The notes under the pieces are model-generated. The model was not told the origin of the DNA. It saw nothing but the letters and a program-made list of their open reading frames with translations, and did not search any database. DNA of 64,000 bases from Bedellia somnulentella (Eukaryota; Arthropoda; Insecta; Lepidoptera; Bedelliidae). The translations under genes and the position numbers were made by a program. Of the stretch, positions 59,324 to 64,000 are shown piece by piece (the stretch's first letter is position 1; each line of letters starts with the position of its first letter). The stretch spans positions 1,500,501 to 1,564,500 of the forward strand of contig OY755197.1 of NCBI GenBank assembly GCA_963576735.1, written 5' to 3'.

Positions 59324-59575
59324 TTACATACATACATACATATACTCACGGCTATAATTCCCTAGAAGGGGTAGCCAGAGCTAAGGAACTATAAATTCCT
59401 CAGCCACTTTTGGAAGTTGAGTGGGGAAAAGATGGTAAAAATAAAAGTTTTTGGTGATGGGTCTCCAACCACATCGCCCAAAAATCCCTTAAAAGCCCCA
59501 ATACCGTTAGTCGCCTCTTACGTACACCCACCGGAAGAAATGGGGTAGTGCTTGTCTAAGCCGACACTACACAGC
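59324..59575 (-). mobile_element. SINE-A copy (subfamily I)
   Basis: Complete, lying tail to tail with the RTE fragment that ends at 59277. Confidence 0.92.
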
Positions 59576-59579
59576 TTAC

Positions 59580-60571
59580 TAACATCTAAATAAGATTTTG
59601 CAGAAATTTATTAAATAAATTATTGGAAATTTAACGTTCTTATTTGCGGTAGCATATTAGAGGCCATTTTCTTATAAATATTGTGGAAAAAAAATATGTA
59701 TTTTTAGCATGGGTGTGCACTTATCATATTTGACCTGTAATTGAGAAATGACCTGTAATTAACAGTCCTATCATTTATTGCGTTTTTCCAGTAGAAAGAT
59801 CGTCAAAAATTACATATAAATGCATCATTAACAATTTTTTTTGTAAAAACGCATTTACTACATTTTACCAGTAAGCAGACGATATATAGAAATATTGTAT
59901 AATGCGTGTCTTAATTGGGCTTCGAAAGGTTTAAATAAAGTATTTGCCTCAACCATGTTTTATACAGAATCGGACGAAATAAAAATCAAAAATATATGTT
60001 TGCGTTTATTTTAGTGTTCAACAACTGAAAACGTACACGCTATGTAAATCTGTAGCAAAGCTAGCGCAATATATAAATGACTACTATACATATCTATAAA
60101 CAATATTCTCTATTGTTCCATTACAAATAAGTACGTATCGTGTATGAACTCTGTAAGCGTAGTTCGAGTCTCGTTGAAAAACTTACCTCAACGTCAAATA
60201 TTGCTAAGGAGTAAAAGAGATACGATGTTTTGTTTCGCTTTAATGAATGAAATGCTATAATTTCAATTGAAACTCGTCCTATGCGTACTTAAGAGCCATA
60301 AAATCTTACATAAATTAGGGGTTTTTCAAACACAGTAACTTCAGCCAGTAGATTCCTAAAGAATCGTCAACATTCAATTCGTAAGGTACTATAACTATTT
60401 TGGTCAGCTATAAATCTCAAATAAATTATGTAAATTAGGAACGAATTACAAATTATAACTACCATCTATATGTATTTGATAATTATGTTTAGTTAATATC
60501 TAAAATAATTTGTGGTTACGAATAAAATTATTAGAGTGGTGTTGATGAGACACTATGTACTTTTATTTAAA
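59580..60571. other. intergenic DNA, nothing recognised
   Basis: AT-rich, no ORF of note and no repeat I can place. Confidence 0.5.
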
Positions 60572-61387
60572 ACTAGTGGATCGTCCCAGCTTCGCACGGG
60601 TAGCGTTGTTTTTTTAAATATCTGAGGTTTCTTTCTTCAGTCACTGCTCAAGCATTGTGAAATTCAGCGTAATGTTTTCAATTTATTAAATTTATAGCAC
60701 TCCCTTAGAGTTGTTTGGTGATTTTGAATGCGCTTTAATGAACGGTTCAGTATTTCCGTTTAATAGCAAATTTTGGAATAAAACGCCATGAAGTATTTAT
60801 AACAATCTAAAAAATAAATCATTACGTTATGTAGGATGCAACTACTGGCGCCATCTAGTATGTTATATGTAAATTAGTAAAGATTTAGTTTCGATCACGG
60901 GCGCGATGGCTTATTTTATGTATAATTTCGGTGTTTGTCTACCGATTTCTATGATTCTTTTTTTATTGAATAGGTATTAATGTTACCTTTTTTAAATTAG
61001 GGATGAATGAGAGGTTTACAAACGTAAGAGTAAACAAATATAATCAGGATGTTTCGAACTGCTAAGCTATCAGGAATTACACGCGTTATTGTGAGTCAAC
61101 CATAAAAGATAGACATATACTGTTGAGGATTTTTTTTTAGATAATTTTATGAAAAATATTTCCGTTACACATGATTTCTATGTAAGTTTAACCATTGAGG
61201 CTGCACACGCGACGGAAGCTTAAAAAATGGAGTAACTTCTCCCGTGTTCCCCAAATTTCCCAAAATTCCCCTTTACTTCTCTGCTGGAAAGTATACAAAA
61301 ACCTGCGCAGGAGTATGAAGAATAATTGTACCAAGTTTCGTTAAAATCCGTCGAGTAGTTTTTGTTTCCATAAGGAACATACAAACC

Positions 61388-61445
<58 letters not shown>

Positions 61446-61570
61446 AATTTTACTGATTGCATTTTTGGCATCAGTATCGATCCCTAATCACCACCTGATA
61501 GTTATTTTGAAAATATATTTCATGTACAGAATTGACCTCTCTACAGATTTATTATAAGTATAGATAGATA
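60572..61570 (+). mobile_element. 'ACTAGT' element with (GACA)n tail, near complete
   Basis: Starts ACTAGTGGATCGTCCCAGCT, ends ATTATAAGTATAGATAGATA. Non-coding ~1 kb. Both this form and the ACTAGCTGACCC form are common in moth and butterfly DNA as I remember it. Confidence 0.75.
61389..61443. repeat. (GACA)n microsatellite
   Basis: About 13 units near the end of the ACTAGT element; gives a meaningless repeated-CLSV frame on the other strand. Confidence 0.92.
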
Positions 61571-62589
61571 AAATATAAAATAAACAATCAAAATGGGAAA
61601 TTCAGTTAAAATAATAGTTTTTTTATGCTGCAATTCTAATATTTTACAATGCAATAAACTATTCAACGTCACCCAATTTCAAAAAAATATAAAATCTGTT
61701 TTTGTCATATAATTGGCAATAAAAAATTTAAAGTCATTTCACATTTGGAACATTAGTTAAATATTTTAATAAATTAAGTTTTGAAAGTTTCAATGAATAA
61801 ATTGAAATTATGATTAGAAAGTACTTCATTTAATAACAAGGAAGGAAAATTTTAGTATTTTAAATTCATTAATGTTACATACACAATCATACAACGATGA
61901 TTGATAGCAGAATAAATATCATTAGTTGTCCTTGTCCCTATTATTTACCAGTTTTTAATTAATAGCAACTTAAAGTTTTCTGCATCGGTTGTTTTTAGGA
62001 AGGATGCCTAGATTTTGTACGTTAAGAAACAATATCTTCATGATCCATTTAGAAACTGGTGTAGGGTTGTGCGCGAAAGTCTATTTATTTTAGTTAAACA
62101 TTATTGTACACTTATAAGTTATAGTTCTAAACATTTTTCTGTACCAAAACTTTGACGAATTTCTTTTACATTTTTAGTCTAAATCGGATCAAAACAGCAA
62201 TTAGTCATCTATTTAAAATTATCCTTTTTAGTGACATCAATTCTAATATCATATTTTAAATCAAATGTTAGGACTTGCTATTTATTTGAGTTCTTATCTG
62301 AATCAAGTGCAATAATATTGTTAAAGTTTTGGTACAGACAATGTAATTTAAGATAAAATTGTCAATTAAATATTGCAGGAATAAATAAAAACATCAGCAT
62401 TATCTAGGTAGTTTATTATTTACAAAGATCGTAATTCTTGTTAAATTTTTCAGTTATGTTAACGATTTAGGCGAATATTTGGCGGTAAGAGATAGTCAAT
62501 ACCGTTTCGTTCGATAAATAGTTTTTTGTTGAATAGCTTATGGTCTAGCTAGTGTGTCGTTTGATTTTGTTCGACGAACACGTCCTATG
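61571..62589. other. intergenic DNA downstream of the ZAD gene
   Basis: AT-rich with no recognised repeat; would contain the end of the ZAD transcript if polyadenylation is later than 62590. Confidence 0.5.
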
Positions 62590-62595
62590 TTTATT
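62590..62595 (-). promoter_or_regulatory. poly(A) signal of the ZAD gene
   Basis: AATAAA on the minus strand, 136 bp after the stop codon. Confidence 0.45.
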
Positions 62596-62730
62596 ACAGT
62601 AATAAGTAACAAGAATTTACGATCTTTACTCACACATAAAATATTTTCATAAATCAACACATTAAGGTAATATATTACCCTGTTTCGTAAACAATCAACA
62701 GTATTTAAATAATCATAAAAATGATTTTTT

Positions 62731-63474
62731 CTAAAAATCTGTGAGCCCAAAACATTTTTCCCTAACTCTTTTTATGAGATTTTCGTCGGGTGTTAATTTC
62801 CAATCAAAGGATTTTGGTTGGGAGTCTTCTATGTCCTGTGATTGGGAATCGAACAAATCCCTAGAATGGTGTTTCGAACGAGCTGGGTATTTCGATTCCT
62901 TTCTGTTTTTTTCGTAAATGCGTTTACTTGGTTTAATATTTTCATCTGGCGTCGCCAGCTGTTTGGGCGTTTTCCAGGTTCCATCTTTAGACATATTAGG
63001 ATGCGATTCTTTAGCGACAGGAGGTGAGAAATAGGAAAAAAATGGACTCGAAGGTTTTTTATCGACGCTTTTATCATTGTGACCGTCTAGGAATGAAAAA
63101 GTGTAATCCGCGTCGAAGACTTCTTCTCTAACGTATGACGTCACATACCGTTTGTTCATTTGAATGGAATTTAGTTCCTCGTGTTTTACTTTCACTGGTG
63201 GGCTGTTTTCATGTCGAGCAATTTTAATTTGAGCCTTTTTTATAAAAGAAAGAAATTCGTAATACCTTTCAACGTTGTCTGCACACCTGTAGCAGATTGT
63301 GTTCAATGATTCGTTTTCTTCGATCGGCAAACGTAAGCATACAAGTATTTTATCAATCATATTAGTACGCTGGCAGAAATTACCAAACAAAGAAACGTTG
63401 AAGTCGGTTTCTATTAAACATAAGCGACAAGGTTTAGCCATTTCAGTTTTGCGATTCGGAGAAAGGAATGTCAT
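62731..63474 (-). CDS. ZAD-domain protein without C2H2 fingers
   Basis: Single-exon ORF of 247 residues on the minus strand. Residues 12-85 form a zinc-finger-associated domain (ZAD): PCRLCL near the start and ICYRCADNVERYYEF at the end supply the four zinc-binding cysteines, with a helix-rich stretch between. Family knowledge: ZADs dimerise and usually sit in front of C2H2 arrays in insect transcription factors. Here the rest (about 90-247) is hydrophilic, Ser/Lys-rich, and contains no C2H2 pattern before the TAG stop at 62731-62733. I take the first ATG (63474); a second at residue 12 (63441) immediately precedes the ZAD and could be the true start. AATAAA on the same strand at 62590-62595 supports an mRNA end about 140 bp downstream. 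It could be an intact ZAD-only protein or the first exon of a larger one, but no donor is needed to explain it. Confidence 0.85.
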   Translation of the reverse strand: MTFLSPNRKTEMAKPCRLCLIETDFNVSLFGNFCQRTNMIDKILVCLRLPIEENESLNTICYRCADNVERYYEFLSFIKKAQIKIARHENSPPVKVKHEELNSIQMNKRYVTSYVREEVFDADYTFSFLDGHNDKSVDKKPSSPFFSYFSPPVAKESHPNMSKDGTWKTPKQLATPDENIKPSKRIYEKNRKESKYPARSKHHSRDLFDSQSQDIEDSQPKSFDWKLTPDENLIKRVREKCFGLTDF

Positions 63475-64000
63475 GTTTAGTAATTAAGTTTATTTATAAA
63501 AAAATGCAATAACTTCAATTGGAATGTAATAAAAAAAAGAAAACAAAGAACAAAAGCGCGCGTAAAAATAAATACAATAACGACTTTGAACCCCAGGTTT
63601 TTGAGCCTATAATTATAAAAATGATCTTTAATGCTTATGTAAAGATAAAATATTACAAATCTAATCATATTGAAGATTCTACTTTATATTAATGGAAAAT
63701 CGGACTATGGACGGTTTTGTATGTATACGGAATGTTTCATTGTGCAAATTGGAAATGTTGCGTGTCTGTATGTCTAAAGATGATCAAACGAAATATTCCT
63801 AAAATACATATGAGATAATTGTAAACAATACGCGAAACTTGCATAAATATACAGCTCACAAAGTAGCCCTAAAGAAGAGTAAATATATTTAAGGCTGACA
63901 GTACATCACTTAACAATTTCTTAAATAATAAGAAATGTATGATGAACAAAAAACATTTATACTTCATTCGCTACTATCACAAAGCCGCACAGATATCTTA
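63475..64000. other. region upstream of the ZAD gene
   Basis: Likely 5' UTR and promoter of the minus-strand gene. No clear TATA or initiator could be assigned in this AT-rich stretch. Confidence 0.45.

Noticed and set aside
61220..61471. 83-codon minus-strand ORF with CLSV repeats
   Set aside because: Translation of the (GACA)n microsatellite within a mobile element.
1..64000. CRISPR array or bacterial operon
   Set aside because: Repeats are dispersed retroposons of variable spacing, genes have spliceosomal introns, and no prokaryotic signals are present.

Overview
The window looks like insect nuclear DNA, most likely from a moth or butterfly (Lepidoptera). It is AT-rich, carries one long multi-exon gene with GT-AG introns, and is packed with short retroposons. 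Several repeats match ones I remember from Lepidoptera: the 'ACCGACTTC...' repeat, the 'CTCACAGCCCATATAC...CCCCACC' repeat and the 'ACTAG(C/T)...' element. The species call is inference; no repeat library was searched.

Region 1 (187-48200, + strand) is the 3' part of a single gene for a MAST-family AGC kinase (microtubule-associated serine/threonine kinase; fly relative: drop out). I reconstruct 31 coding exons, 3,778 nt in total, whose phases agree at every junction. They encode the last 1,258 residues: a DUF1908 helical region (exons 1-5), the kinase domain (6-12), the AGC tail (13), a Ser-rich linker (14-18), a PDZ domain (19-21) and a long basic, Ser/Lys-rich tail (22-31). The start of the gene lies left of the window. 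Six exons (12, 14, 16, 19, 25, 26) have decayed tandem copies of themselves beside them.

The introns hold a nested community of mobile elements. A full-length RTE-type LINE (11357-14770) is bounded by a 12-bp target-site duplication and has an intact 1,034-codon ORF. About 39 copies of a roughly 250-bp non-autonomous retroposon ('SINE-A') share both their first ~90 bp and last ~40 bp with that LINE, so they are probably mobilised by it. Two further short retroposons, SINE-B and SINE-C, have tRNA-like segments. SINE-C is often inserted as head-to-tail plus inverted multimers inside one pair of target-site duplications. There are also Jockey-like LINE remnants, several TIR/MITE elements and a perfect 88-bp palindrome. 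A 200-N gap lies directly beside a SINE-C fold-back.

Region 2 (48201-62500) is the MAST 3' UTR and intergenic DNA. It includes a 1.3-kb TIR element (57075-58406) carrying one small SWIM zinc-finger ORF, with a MITE made of the same ends at 41630-41788.

Region 3 (62731-63474, - strand) is a compact single-exon gene for a ZAD-domain protein that lacks C2H2 fingers. It converges on MAST and is probably independent of it. Coordinates of genes are read from splice sites; repeat boundaries without a target-site duplication are approximate (+/-10 bp).
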